Positions 34,729-43,651 are shown, counted from the first letter of the stretch. The stretch: DNA of 48,573 nucleotides from Deltaproteobacteria bacterium (GCA_016189835.1 JACPRU010000048.1:1-48573); one strand, 5' to 3'. Numbers and translations are program-made. The notes: generated from the letters alone by a model not told the origin.

Positions 34729-35937
34729 ATGAGCAGACCGCTGGTGGGAACCAAAGTCATCGAGATCGGGCAGGAGATCCAGGGACCCTTCGCGGGACTC
34801 TGCCTCGCGGATCTCGGTGCCGACGTCATCAAGATCGAGAACAAGGAGGGCGGCGACCTGAGCCGCGCGATCCTGGCCGGCCTGATCGGCGGGCCGAAGG
34901 TCCGCAACGCCGGGATGTCGCATTACTACAACGCGATGAACCGAGGAAAGCGCAGCGTGACCGTCGATCTCAAGCATCCCGAGGGCGCCGAGCTGGTGCG
35001 CCGCCTGGCCAGAGTCTGCGACGTGGTGCTCACCAATTATCGGATCGGCGTGCTCGATCGCCTCGGCCTCGGATTCGAGGACCTGAAGAAGGCGAACCCG
35101 CGGATCGTCTTCGCGCAGGGAAGCTCGTGGGGCCCGCGCGGTCCGTGGGTCACCCGTCCCAGCCGCGACATCCTGGCGCAAGCGGCGAGCGGCATCGTCG
35201 CCAAGGGAGGCCGACCCGCCGATCCGCCGATGCCCGCCCCGTTCGCGGTCGCCGATCAGAGCGGCGGGCTCAGTCTCGCCGCGGGAATCCTCGCCGCGCT
35301 GTTCGCGCGCGAGCGGACCGGGCAGGCGCAAAGGGTCGACGTATCGATCTACGGGACGATGATCGCGTTGCAGACCTTCGAGATGGGCTACGCGGGATTC
35401 ACCGGCGAGGAGCCGGCACGCGCCGGCTGCGGTCACCAGTTCCTGCACGGCGCGTGGGGGACGTACCGCACCCGCGACGGCTACATCTGCCTCGGCAGCG
35501 TCGACGACAATCACTGGCCGGCGTTTTGCCGCGTCCTGGGGATCCAGGATCTGCAGAACGACCCCGAGCTCGCCGGCCTCACCCGCATCATCCCCGGAGA
35601 CAAGATGGAGAAGGTCCTGCTCGAGATCTTCCCGCGGCGAACCACCGCCGAGTGGCTTCCCGAGCTGCACGCGGCCGACGTCCTCGTCACCGAGGTCGTC
35701 GATTACCGCGGCGTGATGGCGAGCGAGCAGGCGCGCCTGAACGGCTACGTCGTCGAGGTGGAGCACGGCGCCGCCGGCAGCTTGGCGATGCCCGGCACGC
35801 CGATCTCGCTGAACGGAGAGCTGCGCACCGCGGCCCCGCCCGCGCCCGAGCTCGGGCAGCATACCGAGGAGGTCATGCTCGAGGCGGGCTACTCCTGGGA
35901 GGACATCTCCCGCGTGCGCGACTCCGGCGCGGTGTGA
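34729..35937 (+). CDS. CaiB/BaiF (family III) CoA transferase
   Basis: 402 residues from the ATG at 34729, which has GGAGG nine bases upstream and begins at the conserved family N-terminus (MSRPLVGTKVIEIGQ). Typical features follow: GPFAGLCLADLGADVIKIE, NRGKRSVTVDLKHPEG, and SRDILAQAASGIV with the catalytic Asp that forms the acyl anhydride. Then come GGLSLAAGILAALFARERTG and a C-terminal EEVMLEAGYS. It moves CoA between carboxylic acids in the cytoplasm; the substrate is unknown. A box aromatic pathway lies 9 kb downstream, but there is no direct link. Confidence 0.92.
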   Translation: MSRPLVGTKVIEIGQEIQGPFAGLCLADLGADVIKIENKEGGDLSRAILAGLIGGPKVRNAGMSHYYNAMNRGKRSVTVDLKHPEGAELVRRLARVCDVVLTNYRIGVLDRLGLGFEDLKKANPRIVFAQGSSWGPRGPWVTRPSRDILAQAASGIVAKGGRPADPPMPAPFAVADQSGGLSLAAGILAALFARERTGQAQRVDVSIYGTMIALQTFEMGYAGFTGEEPARAGCGHQFLHGAWGTYRTRDGYICLGSVDDNHWPAFCRVLGIQDLQNDPELAGLTRIIPGDKMEKVLLEIFPRRTTAEWLPELHAADVLVTEVVDYRGVMASEQARLNGYVVEVEHGAAGSLAMPGTPISLNGELRTAAPPAPELGQHTEEVMLEAGYSWEDISRVRDSGAV

Positions 35938-35963
35938 GCGCAGCGGCGCGGAGCTTCGGCGCG

Positions 35964-37640
35964 TCAACGCCGGGCGGCGCCGAGAGCGGCGGCTTGAGGA
36001 GATCGCTGCGGCAGCCAGACGGTGAAGGCGGAGCCCTGTCCGAGCCGGCTCTCGACGCTCACCCGCCCGCCGAGCAGCTCGGTCAGACGCTTGACCACGT
36101 GCAGGCCGAGCCCGGCGCCGCCGTGCCGGCGGGTCATCGAGCCGTCGCCCTGGCGGAACGGCTCGAAGACGATCGGCAACTTGTCCCGAGCGATGCCGAT
36201 GCCGGTGTCGCGCACGGTGAATTCGACGCCGTCCGACCGGGCGCACGCGCTGACCTCGATCCAGCCGCGGTCGGTGAACTTCACCGCGTTGCGGGTCAGG
36301 TGCTTGAGGATCATCGTCAGCTTGGTCCAGTCGCTGTGCAGCGGCGGCAGGTCGGGCGCGAAGTTCCAGACGATCTCCACACCGGGCTTCTCGCTCAGCA
36401 GCTCCGCGGTCTCGGCCTCGATGTGGGCGAAGAGCTCGCGGATCTCGATCGAGGCGACGTAGACCGTCAGCACGCCGGCCTCGAGTCGGCTCAGGTCGAG
36501 CGTGGCGTTGATCAGGTCGAGCAGCTCGCGGCCGTTGCGGCCGACGCGCCCGACCGCTTCCCCCTGCTCGGCGGTGAGCGGTCCGAGCTGCCGATCGACG
36601 AGCAGCTCGTTGTAGCCGAGAATGATGTTGAGCGGCGTGCGCAGCTCGTGCGAGATGGTCGCCAGAAACTCGGATTTCAGGCGGTTGGCGTGCGCCAGCT
36701 CCTCGAGCACGCGGGCGTGCTCGAGCGCCACCGAGGCCAGGTGCGCGATGCCGCGCGCGATGCGTCGCTGCACGTCGGTGAAGGGATCGGCAGGGGTGCG
36801 ATAGCCGGCCGCGAGCGCGCCGACGCACGCGCCGCCGCCGCGGATCGCGAAATAGAGCGCAGCGCCGCGCCGGTCCGGCGGCTCGCCGAGCGGCAGGAGC
36901 GGGCTCGCGGCCTCGAGAACCACCACTTCCTCGCTCTCCAGCGCCGCCAGCAGGTGGGCGAGCGCGGTGCGCGGCACGGCGGCCGGGCACGGCGACGGCT
37001 GCGCCTCGCTCGACGATACGGGCACGTACGCGTCCCGCGCTGCTTCCCAGAGGAACGTGCGCGCCCGATCACAGCCGAGCGCCGACGCGGAGAGCCGACA
37101 GAGGCGTTCGAGAATCTGCGGCGAGTTGATCGACGACATCATCTCGCGGCCGACCTCGGCGAGCGCGCGCGCCACCTGTGCTTCCTCGCGATGCTCGGTC
37201 TCGGCCCGCTTGCGCTCGTGCACGTCGTGCAGCCGCACGATGACCACCAGGCGGCCTCGCCAGCTCGCGGCCGACGCGCGCGCGTGCATCGGGCAGAGCG
37301 AGCCATCGACGCGCCGCAGCTCGCGATCGGCCGAAAATCCGGCCTGCGCGTGGGTCTGATCGAGCAGCGGGGGCTCGCCGTCGTGCCCCGCCTCGAGCGC
37401 GGAGAACGACGTGCCGATCAGGGCGCTCGGATCGAAGCCGAGGTAGCGGCGCACGGCCGGGTTGGCCTCGAGGACGGCGCCGCTGGTGCGATCGACGAGC
37501 AGAACGGCTTCCGAGGGGTCGCGAAACAGGATCTCGAGCAGGGAGGCGCGCTCCTCGTCGGCGACGAAGTCGCGCCTGCCGCGGTCGAGCGACTCGATCT
37601 CACCGAATCGAATCGCCAGCGCTCTGTCTGAAAATTGCAT
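35964..37640 (-). CDS. PAS-GAF sensor histidine kinase
   Basis: 558 residues from the ATG at 37640 (MQFSDRALAIRFGE). The open frame extends upstream only through TTG/CTG codons that overlap a sigma-54-like promoter, so I reject the longer form. A PAS domain (about 35-150: EAVLLVDRTSGAVLEANPAVRRYLGF) is followed by GAF (about 180-320), the phospho-acceptor helix (ATISHELRTPLNIILGYNELL) and HATPase (TRNAVKFTDRGW, RDTGIGIARDKLPIVFEPF, GGAGLGLHVVKRL). There is no membrane segment, so it senses a cytosolic signal. It is divergent from a receiver-kinase gene and may feed it. Confidence 0.92.
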   Translation of the reverse strand: MQFSDRALAIRFGEIESLDRGRRDFVADEERASLLEILFRDPSEAVLLVDRTSGAVLEANPAVRRYLGFDPSALIGTSFSALEAGHDGEPPLLDQTHAQAGFSADRELRRVDGSLCPMHARASAASWRGRLVVIVRLHDVHERKRAETEHREEAQVARALAEVGREMMSSINSPQILERLCRLSASALGCDRARTFLWEAARDAYVPVSSSEAQPSPCPAAVPRTALAHLLAALESEEVVVLEAASPLLPLGEPPDRRGAALYFAIRGGGACVGALAAGYRTPADPFTDVQRRIARGIAHLASVALEHARVLEELAHANRLKSEFLATISHELRTPLNIILGYNELLVDRQLGPLTAEQGEAVGRVGRNGRELLDLINATLDLSRLEAGVLTVYVASIEIRELFAHIEAETAELLSEKPGVEIVWNFAPDLPPLHSDWTKLTMILKHLTRNAVKFTDRGWIEVSACARSDGVEFTVRDTGIGIARDKLPIVFEPFRQGDGSMTRRHGGAGLGLHVVKRLTELLGGRVSVESRLGQGSAFTVWLPQRSPQAAALGAARR

Positions 37641-37675
37641 CAGCAATACGCTTTCTTTGGGCTCGCCTTTCGTCA

Positions 37676-37690
37676 GCAAGCTCGGTGCCA
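37676..37690 (-). promoter_or_regulatory. Near-perfect sigma-54 promoter of the PAS-GAF kinase
   Basis: Read leftward: TGGCAC at 37690-37685, five bases, TTGC at 37679-37676, then T. All core positions of TGGCAC-N5-TTGCW are met. The predicted start near 37664 leaves a leader of about 24 bases before the ATG at 37640. The element lies inside the longer open frame and so argues against the longer start. Confidence 0.65.
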
Positions 37691-37818
37691 GCAATAATCC
37701 AGGGAATCGGCTGCCTCAAAACCAAACTTGCACCCCTGAAGCGCGCAAAATTGTTCGTCATGTCGCGATCTTGACGGAGTGAGCCCAGGGATTCCGTGGC
37801 CCCGGCGGCGGTTCGGGT

Positions 37819-37833
37819 TGGTGCGGAACTTGC
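37819..37833 (+). promoter_or_regulatory. Sigma-54-like promoter of the receiver-kinase gene
   Basis: TGGTGC at 37819-37824, five bases, TTGC at 37830-37833. GG and GC are 10 bases apart and the -12 box is perfect; the -24 box has two changes. The predicted start near 37845 leaves about 26 bases, including AGAGGA, before the ATG at 37871. Confidence 0.5.
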
Positions 37834-37870
37834 GTTTCAAGGTCGAAATGCAGACCAGAGGACATCGAAC

Positions 37871-39010
37871 ATGAGCGACGAGCCCTCGGCCGAAAACCCG
37901 AGCTGCGTGCTCGTCGTCGACAACGAGGAGGGGCCTCGCGACGCACTTCGCTTCATCCTCGACAGGCAGTTTCGCGTGCTCACGGCGACGGGAGGCGAGG
38001 AGGCCCTGTCGATCCTGCGGCGCGAGGCGGTCGACGTCGTGACGCTCGACCTGGCGATGCCCGGCGTCGACGGCCTCGAGACGCTCACCCGCATGCGCGA
38101 GATCGTCCCCGACGTCGAGGTCGTGATCGTCACCGGATACGGCTCCTACGATAGCGCCCGCGAGGCGATCCGGCTGCGCGCCTTCGACTTCATCGATAAG
38201 CCGTTCCAGTCGAGCAAGGTGCTCGACGTCATCCAGCGGGCGGCCGAGTCGGCTCGCGCCAAGCGCATGTTCCTCGCCAACATCGGCCACGAGCTGCGCA
38301 CGCCGCTGACGGTGATCGTCGGCTACAGCTCGCTGGTCGCCGACTACGCGAACCAGAAGGGCAACGCGCGCGACCTGCCGGTGGTCGGCGTCATCGAGCG
38401 CGCCACCGATCGCCTCGTCAACACCGTGCATTCGGTCGTCGATCTGTCGATGATCGAGGCGGGAAGCTTCACGCTGCAGCCCGAGCGAGTGGATCTCGAC
38501 GCCCTGCTCGAGAAGGAGGTGCGCCACCTCGAGCGCGAAGCGCAGCGCAAGGGTCTGACCCTCTCCCTCGACGTCCGCGAGCCCGGCCTGGCGGTGCGCT
38601 TCGACCCCTACTGCCTGTCGCACGCGCTGAGGAAGCTGCTCGACAACGCGATCAAGTTCACCGAGCGGGGCGGCGTGGCGGTGCGGCTGGAGCGAGATCA
38701 CGGCGGCCGCCTGAGCCTCGCCGTTCACGACACGGGGATCGGTATCGGCAAGGCCCATCTGCCGCGCCTGTTCCGCAAGTTCTGCCAGGAGGATCCGGGA
38801 GCGAACCGGAAGTTCGAGGGCCTGGGCATCGGTCTCGCGCTCACCAAGAAGCTGGTCGAGCGCAACGGCGCTTCGTTGTCGGTCGAGAGCGAGAAGGACA
38901 AGGGCTCGGTGTTTCGCATCCACTTCGCGGCGACGAGCGAGATCCGCGAAGCCGCGACATCGCCCGCCGCGGCCGAGCCCGATCCCGGGGCCGAATCGGC
39001 GACCCGCTGA
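37871..39010 (+). CDS. Receiver-first hybrid histidine kinase (REC-HisKA-HATPase)
   Basis: 379 residues from the ATG at 37871 (MSDEPSAENP). The N-terminal receiver domain has the phospho-acceptor Asp in VVTLDLAMPG and a C-terminal DFIDKPF. It is followed directly by a phospho-acceptor helix (ANIGHELRTPLTVIVGYSSLV) and a HATPase domain (DNAIKFTERGGVAV, HDTGIGIGKAHLPRLFRKF, GLGIGLALTKKL). The receiver before the kinase core suggests that phosphorylation of the receiver by another kinase controls this one. The divergent PAS-GAF kinase 230 bp away is the obvious candidate. No DNA-binding output gene is nearby. Confidence 0.92.
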   Translation: MSDEPSAENPSCVLVVDNEEGPRDALRFILDRQFRVLTATGGEEALSILRREAVDVVTLDLAMPGVDGLETLTRMREIVPDVEVVIVTGYGSYDSAREAIRLRAFDFIDKPFQSSKVLDVIQRAAESARAKRMFLANIGHELRTPLTVIVGYSSLVADYANQKGNARDLPVVGVIERATDRLVNTVHSVVDLSMIEAGSFTLQPERVDLDALLEKEVRHLEREAQRKGLTLSLDVREPGLAVRFDPYCLSHALRKLLDNAIKFTERGGVAVRLERDHGGRLSLAVHDTGIGIGKAHLPRLFRKFCQEDPGANRKFEGLGIGLALTKKLVERNGASLSVESEKDKGSVFRIHFAATSEIREAATSPAAAEPDPGAESATR

Positions 39011-39013
39011 TTC

Positions 39014-39108
39014 CGCCGAGGCTCGTCGTCGCCGGCAGGCGCGCGATGCGTCGCGCATTGCCTCGGCGCTCCGCTAGTGAGACCCTGCTCGCACGCTGAG
39101 CCTCGGCG
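39014..39108. repeat. 11-bp inverted repeat in the gap before the aminotransferase gene
   Basis: CGCCGAGGCTC (39014-39024) and GAGCCTCGGCG (39098-39108) are perfect reverse complements 73 bases apart. A third, partial copy (GCCTCGGCG) begins near 39060. They fill most of the 140-bp gap between the hybrid kinase and the aminotransferase. They may form a long-range stem acting as a terminator, or be remnants of a repeat. Confidence 0.4.
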
Positions 39109-39150
39109 AGCGCGTGGCGGCCGCCGGGGAGCGACTGCCGGAGGAGCGAT

Positions 39151-40488
39151 ATGGGCGCACGCGACCAGGAGTTGCTCGCCGCCTTGAACCTCGAGCCGCT
39201 GTGGATGCCGTTCACCGCCAACCGCCAGTTCAAGGCCGCTCCGCGCCTGCTGGTCGCCGCTCGGGACATGCACTACACGACGCACGACGGACGTCGCATC
39301 CTCGACGGCATCGCCGGGCTGTGGGCGGTCAACGCCGGGCACTGCCGGCAGCCGATCATCGAGGCGATCCACAGGCAGGCGGCGACCCTCGACTACGCGA
39401 CCGGCTTCCAGATGCACAGCCCGGCCCCGTTCCTCGCCGCGGAGAAGCTGATTCGCATCGCCCCGCCGGGCCTCGACCACGTCTTCTTCGTCAATTCGGG
39501 CTCCGAGGCCGTGGACACGGCGCTGAAGATCGCGCTCGGCTATCACCGCGCGCGCGGCGAGGGATCGCGGCGAGTGTTGATCGGCCGCGAGCGCGGCTAT
39601 CACGGCGTCGGCTTCGGAGGCATCTCGGTCGGCGGCATCGGACCGAATCGCAAGGCCTTCAACGGCCAGTTGCTGCCGGCCGTCGATCACCTGCCGCACA
39701 CCCACGACCTCGAGAAGAACGCCCATTCCCGGGGCCAGCCCGAATGGGGAGCCCACCTCGCCGACGCGCTCGAGCGCCTGATCGAGCTTCACGACCCGAG
39801 CAACGTCGCGGCGGTGATCGTCGAGCCCGTCGCCGGCTCGACCGGCGTGCTGGTGCCGCCCAAGGGGTACCTGCAGCGGCTGCGGCGGATCTGCGACGAG
39901 CACGGCGTGCTCTTGATCTTCGACGAGGTCATCACCGGCTTCGGCCGCACCGGACGCCCGTTCGCCGCGGAGACCTTCGCGGTGACCCCGGACCTCATCA
40001 CCTGCGCCAAGGCGCTGACCAACGGGGCCGTGCCGATGGGGGCAGTGATCGTCCGGAAGGAGATCTACGACGCCTTCATGCAGGGCCCCGAGAGCTCGAT
40101 CGAGCTGTACCACGGCCACACCTACTCCGGGCATCCGCTGGCCGCGGCGGCGGCGATCGCCACGCTCGACCTGTATCGGCAGGAGGCCTTGTTCGAGCGG
40201 GCGGCGGCGCTCGCGCCGCATCTCGAGCAGGCCGTGCACTCGCTCGAGGGCGTGGCGCACGTCGTCGACGTGCGCAACCTCGGCATGATCGCGGCCGTCG
40301 AGCTCGAGCCGATTCGCGGCCGGCCCGGCGCGCGCGCGTTCGAAGCGTTCCTGCGCTGCTACCGGAAGGGCGTGCTGGTGCGCACCACCGGCGAGACCAT
40401 CGCCCTGGCCCCGTCGCTGATCATCGAGAGCGGGCAGATCGACGAGTTGGTCGATACCCTGCGCGAGGTGATCGCGACGCTCCCTTGA
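39151..40488 (+). CDS. Class III aminotransferase (beta-alanine/omega-amino acid:pyruvate type)
   Basis: 445 residues, ATG preceded by GGAGG at 7-base spacing. It begins with LEPLWMPFTANRQFKAAPRLL, the characteristic start of omega-amino acid:pyruvate aminotransferases. PLP-site features are VNSGSEAVDTALKIA, RERGYHGVGFGG, IFDEVITGFGRTG and the Schiff-base Lys in CAKALTNGAVPMGA. It should move an amino group from beta-alanine or a related omega-amine to pyruvate. Its 3' end overlaps the convergent threonine aldolase gene by 68 bp. Confidence 0.93.
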   Translation: MGARDQELLAALNLEPLWMPFTANRQFKAAPRLLVAARDMHYTTHDGRRILDGIAGLWAVNAGHCRQPIIEAIHRQAATLDYATGFQMHSPAPFLAAEKLIRIAPPGLDHVFFVNSGSEAVDTALKIALGYHRARGEGSRRVLIGRERGYHGVGFGGISVGGIGPNRKAFNGQLLPAVDHLPHTHDLEKNAHSRGQPEWGAHLADALERLIELHDPSNVAAVIVEPVAGSTGVLVPPKGYLQRLRRICDEHGVLLIFDEVITGFGRTGRPFAAETFAVTPDLITCAKALTNGAVPMGAVIVRKEIYDAFMQGPESSIELYHGHTYSGHPLAAAAAIATLDLYRQEALFERAAALAPHLEQAVHSLEGVAHVVDVRNLGMIAAVELEPIRGRPGARAFEAFLRCYRKGVLVRTTGETIALAPSLIIESGQIDELVDTLREVIATLP

Positions 40489-41518
40489 GCCCCGATCCGG
40501 AGAAGAAACCCGCCACCGCCTCGACGAAGCGGCCGATGTCGCCGCGGTCGACGTCGAGGTGGGTGACGAGCCGGATCGTGCCCGGCCCCGCGCCGATCCG
40601 CATGCCGCGCTCCCCGAGGTACGCGCGCAGCTCGGCCGAGCGCTGCGGCGCGACGCTCGCGAAGACCATGTTGGTCTGCGCCCCCTCGGGAGCGACGCTC
40701 ACCTCGTCGATTCGCGACAGCCCGTCGGCCAGCGCCCGGGCGTTCTCGTGATCCTCGGCCAGCCGCTCGACGTTGTGCTCGAGCGCGTAGATGCCCGCCG
40801 CGGCGAGCACGCCGGCCTGGCGCATGCCGCCGCCGACCACCTTGCGCCAGCGCCGGGCCCCGGCGACGAGATCCCGCGGGCCGCACAGCACCGACCCGAC
40901 CGGCGCACCGAGCCCCTTCGACAGGCACACCGACACCGAGTCGAAGTGCCGGCTGATCTCGCCGACCGGCACGCCGAGATGCACCGCGGCGTTGAAGATG
41001 CGCGCGCCGTCGAGATGGATGCCGAGCCGCTTCGCGGCGGTGAACTCGCGCGCCCGCCGCAGGTACTCGAGCGGCAGAGCCTTGCCGGCCTGGGTGTTCT
41101 CCAGGCAGAGCAGCCGGGTCCGGGCGAAGTGCGGGTCGTCCGGCTTGATCGCGGCTTCGACCTTGCGGAGGTCGAGCGAGCCGTCGGGCTCGAGGTCGAG
41201 CGGCTGGGGCTGGATGCCGCCGAGCACCGCCGCGCCGCCGCCTTCGTACTTGTAGGTGTGGGCTTGCTGGCCGACCACGTACTCGTCGCCGCGCTCGCAA
41301 TGCGCCAGCAGCGCGATCAGGTTGCTCTGCGTGCCGCTGCAGACGAAGACCGCGGCTTCCTTGCCGAGCATGCCGGCGGCCATCGCCTCGAGACGGTTGA
41401 CGCTCGGATCTTCCCCGTAGACGTCGTCCCCCACCTCCGCCGCCGCCATGGCCGCGCGCATCGCCGCCGAGGGCCGGGTAACGGTGTCGCTGCGCAGGTC
41501 GATGGGGACGTTCTTCAC
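40421..41518 (-). CDS. ltaE: Low-specificity threonine aldolase
   Basis: 365 residues from the GTG at 41518, chosen because AGGTGA lies five bases upstream and the conserved start IDLRSDTVTRPS follows at once. The GTG at 41527 is an alternative. It has the PLP fold type I pattern of LtaE: GDDVYGEDPSVNRLE, CSGTQSNLIALL, LENTQAGKALP, GIHLDGARIFNAA and the Schiff-base Lys in SVCLSKGLGAPVGS. It cleaves L-threonine or L-allo-threonine to glycine and acetaldehyde. An extra basic tail of about 25 residues overlaps the end of the convergent aminotransferase gene. The start codon lies inside the left arm of a long inverted repeat (41504-41645). Confidence 0.92.
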   Translation of the reverse strand: MKNVPIDLRSDTVTRPSAAMRAAMAAAEVGDDVYGEDPSVNRLEAMAAGMLGKEAAVFVCSGTQSNLIALLAHCERGDEYVVGQQAHTYKYEGGGAAVLGGIQPQPLDLEPDGSLDLRKVEAAIKPDDPHFARTRLLCLENTQAGKALPLEYLRRAREFTAAKRLGIHLDGARIFNAAVHLGVPVGEISRHFDSVSVCLSKGLGAPVGSVLCGPRDLVAGARRWRKVVGGGMRQAGVLAAAGIYALEHNVERLAEDHENARALADGLSRIDEVSVAPEGAQTNMVFASVAPQRSAELRAYLGERGMRIGAGPGTIRLVTHLDVDRGDIGRFVEAVAGFFSGSGLKGASRSPRAGYRPTRRSARSR

Positions 41519-41645
41519 TTTCGTCACCTTTCTCGCCGGCTCGGCGACGCAATGGGAACGCGGTTCACTCTCGTCTCCTGACTCGCGGGCCATTTTTCTT
41601 CGCAATGAAGCGGTCGGCAAGGCGACGAAGGTGAAGAACGTCCCC
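41504..41645. repeat. 142-bp element bounded by a 27-bp near-perfect inverted repeat
   Basis: The left arm, 41504-41530, starts GGGGACGTTCTTCAC. The right arm, 41619-41645, is its reverse complement with 25 of 27 bases matching; 21 of the first 22 match. The 88-bp interior has no gene. The left arm covers the ltaE start codons, and the right arm abuts the -35 of the amidase promoter. It may be a MITE or REP-type element, or an inverted duplication of the ltaE leader. Confidence 0.7.
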
Positions 41646-41675
41646 TTGAACGCGGTGATCGGCGCTGAGTAGAGT
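41646..41675 (+). promoter_or_regulatory. Sigma-70-type promoter of the amidase-rhodanese-SDR genes
   Basis: TTGAAC (41646-41651), 18 bases, TAGAGT (41670-41675). Each hexamer matches the consensus at four positions. The predicted start is about 20 bases before the strong ribosome site GGAGGAGG of the amidase gene. Confidence 0.5.
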
Positions 41676-41702
41676 GCCGTCGCCAACCCTGGAGGAGGCG
41701 CC

Positions 41703-43217
41703 ATGGCAGTCACCGTTCCCACCCCCGAGCAGCTGAAGGAGATCGCCGCGCAGATGGGCCTGTCGCTGACCGAGAGCGACGTCGCCTCGTTCATCGCGCT
41801 GATGCGGCCGAGCATCGAGGCCTACAACGTCGTCGATCGGCTCCCCGACGACCTGCCCCCGGTGAAGTACCCGCGCACTCCCGGCTACCGGCCGGGCCCG
41901 GAGGAGAACCAGCGCAACGCCTGGTACCACAAGTCGCGGATCGAAGGGGCGAGCCAGGGGAAGCTGCGCGGCAAGACGGTGGTCCTCAAGGACAACGTCA
42001 TGCTCGCCGGCGTGCCGATGATGAACGGCTCGTCCACGCTCGAAGGCTACGTGCCGCAGATCGACGCGACCGTCGTCACCCGCATCCTCGACGCCGGCGG
42101 CACGATCCTCGGCAAGGCCCATTGCGAGAACTTCTGCGTCTCGGGCGGCAGCCACACCTGCGCCGCCGGACCGGTCCACAACCCCCACAAGATGGGCTAC
42201 TCGGCCGGCGGCTCGTCGTCGGGCTGCGCGGTGCTGGTCGCGCTCGGCGAAGCCGACATGGCGATCGGCGGCGACCAGGGCGGCTCGATCCGCATGCCGT
42301 CGTCGTTCTGCGGGATCTACGGCATGAAGCCGACGCACGGGCTGGTGCCCTACACCGGCATCATGCCGATCGAGATCACGGTCGATCACACCGGGCCGAT
42401 GACCGCCACGGTGCGCGACAACGCGCTGTTGCTGGAGGTGATCGCCGGGCCGGACGGCTACGATCCGCGCCAGTACGCCCCGCCGGTGCATCCGTATACC
42501 CAGATGCTCGAGGGCGGCGTTCGCGGCCTGAACATCGCCGTGGTCCGCGAGGGCTTCGCACAGCCGAAGTCCGAGCCCGACGTCGACGAAAAGGTGCGCG
42601 GCGCGGCCGCGCTGCTCGGCAAGCTCGGCGCGACGGTTCGCGAGGTGTCGATCCCCTGGCACCTGCTCGCCGGCGCGGTCTTCCTGCCGATCATCGCCGA
42701 AGGCCTCACGCAAACCATGATGTGGGGCGACGGCTACGGCGTCAGCCGGCGCGATCTCTACGTGACGAGCCTGATGGACTTCCATCGCGGCTGGCGCCGG
42801 CGCGCCAACGAGCTGTCCGAGACCACCAAGCTCTTCACGCTGCTCGGCACCTACGTGCGCGAGCACTACGGCAGCCGTTACTACGGGAAGGCGACGAATC
42901 TGGCGAGACGGGTGACCGCGGCCTACGATGCGGTTCTGGCCGGCCACGACCTGTTGCTGATGCCGACCACGCCGATGAAGGCGCAGCCGCTGCCCGCGGC
43001 GGGAGCCTCGCGCGAGGAGGTCGTCGACCGGGCCATGGAGATGGTCGCCAACACCGCGCCGTTCGACGTCACGCACCACCCGGCGATGGCCGTCCCCTGT
43101 GCCATGAGCGACGGCCTGCCGGTCAGCTTGATGCTGGTCGGCCGGCATTTCGACGAGCCGACGATCTATCGAGCCGCCCATGCCTTCGAGCAGGCCGGCG
43201 ACTGGAGGAGCCTGTGA
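41703..43217 (+). CDS. Amidase-signature-family amidase
   Basis: 504 residues. The Ser-cisSer-Lys triad is visible: Lys in VVLKDNVMLAGVPM, cis-Ser in AGGSSSGCAV, and the nucleophile Ser in GGDQGGSIRMPSSFCGIYGMKPT. The family C-terminus follows (DVTHHPAMAVPCAMSDGLPVSLMLVG). A helical N-terminal extension of about 80 residues (EQLKEIAAQMGLSLTESDVASFIALM) is of the kind seen in amidases acting on nitrile-derived or aryl amides rather than in GatA, and no gatC/gatB genes are present. It hydrolyses an amide to acid and ammonia. It is coupled to the rhodanese gene by TGATG. Confidence 0.92.
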   Translation: MAVTVPTPEQLKEIAAQMGLSLTESDVASFIALMRPSIEAYNVVDRLPDDLPPVKYPRTPGYRPGPEENQRNAWYHKSRIEGASQGKLRGKTVVLKDNVMLAGVPMMNGSSTLEGYVPQIDATVVTRILDAGGTILGKAHCENFCVSGGSHTCAAGPVHNPHKMGYSAGGSSSGCAVLVALGEADMAIGGDQGGSIRMPSSFCGIYGMKPTHGLVPYTGIMPIEITVDHTGPMTATVRDNALLLEVIAGPDGYDPRQYAPPVHPYTQMLEGGVRGLNIAVVREGFAQPKSEPDVDEKVRGAAALLGKLGATVREVSIPWHLLAGAVFLPIIAEGLTQTMMWGDGYGVSRRDLYVTSLMDFHRGWRRRANELSETTKLFTLLGTYVREHYGSRYYGKATNLARRVTAAYDAVLAGHDLLLMPTTPMKAQPLPAAGASREEVVDRAMEMVANTAPFDVTHHPAMAVPCAMSDGLPVSLMLVGRHFDEPTIYRAAHAFEQAGDWRSL

Positions 43218-43651
43218 TGACGCAGACCGCACCACGGCCGATGAAGAAGGGCATCCGGCAGCTCGTCACGGAGGCGGAGGCGGAGATCGAGACGCTGACC
43301 GTCGAGCAGGCCCGGGCGCTGGCCGCCGATCCGCGCGTGACGTTCGTCGACCTGCGCGACGTCCGCGAGCTCGAGCGCGAGGGCGCGATCCCGGGCGCCT
43401 TCCACGCGCCGCGCGGCATGCTCGAGTTCTGGGTCGATCCCGAGAGCCCGTACTTCAAGCCGGTGTTCGCTACCGGCAACAAGTTCGTGTTCTTCTGCGC
43501 CGGGGGACTGCGCTCGGCGCTCGCCACCCAGCAGGTGCAGCGCATGGGCCTCGAGCCCGTGGCGCATATCGCCGGCGGCTTCGGCGCCTGGAAGAAGGCC
43601 GGCGGGCCGGTCCAGCCGTACGAGAAGCCCAAGCCCGCCAAGGGCGGCTGA
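43217..43651 (+). CDS. Rhodanese-like sulfurtransferase
   Basis: 144 residues whose ATG shares a base with the amidase stop (TGATG), so translation is coupled. It is a single rhodanese domain with VTFVDLRDVRELEREGAIPGAFHAP and the active-site loop FFCAGGLRSA, where Cys is the persulfide carrier, then HIAGGFGAWKKAGGPV. A 35-residue helical N-terminus (GIRQLVTEAEAEIETLTVEQA) is common in this subgroup. Fixed pairing with the amidase suggests action on sulfide or cyanide from the same substrate (thioamide or nitrile), but that is inference. Confidence 0.9.
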   Translation: MTQTAPRPMKKGIRQLVTEAEAEIETLTVEQARALAADPRVTFVDLRDVRELEREGAIPGAFHAPRGMLEFWVDPESPYFKPVFATGNKFVFFCAGGLRSALATQQVQRMGLEPVAHIAGGFGAWKKAGGPVQPYEKPKPAKGG

